Positions 63,439 through 64,000 of a stretch of DNA of 64,000 bases are shown piece by piece (the stretch's first letter is position 1; each line of letters opens with the position of its first letter). The position numbers and the translations under genes were made by a program. Origin of the DNA: Iris pallida (Eukaryota; Streptophyta; Magnoliopsida; Asparagales; Iridaceae); assembly GCA_029216955.1 (NCBI GenBank), contig JANAVB010044018.1, positions 3,071,359-3,135,358 on the forward strand, in the 5' to 3' direction. The notes under the pieces are model-generated. The model was not told the origin of the DNA. It was given only the letters and a program-made list of their open reading frames with translations, and searched no databases.

Positions 63439-63996
63439 CTACTCCGCCAGCCGTCGGGTGAACTCGAACTCTGGCTCTCCGGGTGCTCTAAAAAGAACTC
63501 TACCCCTGCGGCAATCTATGCTGGCGTGGTGCCTGCTCAACCAATCCATACCGAGTACGATATCATAGTTCGGTAATGGCATCACCAGCAGACTCACATC
63601 CAACTCTTGGCCTCCCAAATCAACTCTTCGACCCTTGTAAATATCACTAACTAGGATAATACCACCCTCGGTCGTGATCTTACAAGTCATAGACAATGGT
63701 TCAGATACAATGTGGTGTCTAATAGCAACAGATACAGACATAAAGCGGTAGGAAGCCCCTGAATAGAACAATGCAAAAGCTGGAATAGAGTCGAGAAGAA
63801 TAGAATCTGCGACCAGCTCCCCGATAGCCTCTGTGTCCTCAGCTGCCATGGTGAAAGCTCGCCCCTGCTGACCTCCCTGGCCTGCTGGTGATGCTGAGTG
63901 AACCTTTGTTGCTGAGTCTGCAAGGGTCCCTTCTGCTGTACTGCTGGAGCTCTGGCTCCCGCCCCCTAAGCTGTTCGTCCTGATGACATGGAACAC
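63439..63996 (-). pseudogene. Element E protease with lost catalytic Asp
   Basis: Retropepsin domain of element E after a low-complexity Gag tail. The active-site loop reads ALFYSGASYRF: the codon at 63763-63765 is TAT (Tyr) where Asp is required (LFDSGAS in B and C, LFDTGAT in A). The other hallmark [16 protein letters not shown] is intact. The frame stops at 63439 and differs from that of the RT part, so a shift separates them. Confidence 0.88.
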
Positions 63997-64000
63997 TGCT

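Larger units (their letters stand above)
56511..64000 (-). mobile_element. Element E: chromovirus-type retrotransposon, 5' part outside window
   Basis: Minus-strand element. The 3' LTR runs 56511-60320, then polypurine tract, integrase with chromodomain, RNase H, RT and protease up to the window edge. Gag and the 5' LTR lie beyond. The coding region has stops, a catalytic-residue change in protease and a 101-bp intron-like insertion in integrase. Confidence 0.9.

Overview
The window looks like heterochromatin from a large plant nuclear genome. It has nested Ty3/gypsy LTR retrotransposons, long (AT)n arrays, plant-type TATA boxes inside LTRs, chromodomain integrases, and Tat/Ogre-type Gag with a plant-mobile-domain-like antisense gene. 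I found no host gene, tRNA or rRNA. Almost every coding region is a decayed retroelement protein. The species cannot be named from this sequence.

Layout. 1-1606 is an LTR (plus sense, cut by the window edge) lying in a minus-strand Tat-like element (1607-3809 continuing at 14708-16404). That Tat element is split by chromovirus element A (3815-14702, minus, TSD TTCGT). A second Tat-like copy in plus orientation (Gag-protease, 16426-18146) meets the first head to head and runs into an LTR (18147-19882). Next comes a degenerate antisense gene (20127-23450, minus) with its own TATA box, then a polypurine tract and plus-strand LTR (23705-24526), then an inverted LTR piece (24527-24975). 24976-31766 is element G: two partial LTRs around a 3.4 kb non-coding, internally repeated core. 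Element C (31767-38815, plus, tRNA-iMet PBS, chromodomain) has a truncated 3' LTR. 38816-44811 is a mosaic of LTR fragments, an unassigned segment and very large (AT)n arrays. Element B (44812-55217, minus, TSD GATAC, LTRs about 1% different by eye) is the youngest insertion and splits an older LTR (about 43.9-44.8 kb plus 55223-56510). Element E (56511 to beyond 64000, minus) fills the right end.

How the parts relate. A, B, C and E carry the usual chromovirus order Gag, protease, reverse transcriptase, RNase H, integrase, chromodomain. All are disabled, mostly by in-frame nonsense codons (B has seven and no frameshift), with some catalytic substitutions. The Tat-like pieces hold Gag and protease but no recognisable pol.

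Best leads: (1) a 101-bp GT-AG intron-like insertion in the integrase of element E whose exact removal restores the frame; (2) the antisense PMD-like gene with its own TATA box and a possible intron; (3) a roughly 480-bp LTR core shared by five otherwise divergent LTRs, with a sense frame that stays largely open; (4) a box with core GCCCATGCAGGTC (one base different in G) at the primer-binding position of four elements, in place of the usual tRNA-iMet site. No sequence search was possible, so family names rest on motifs read by eye.
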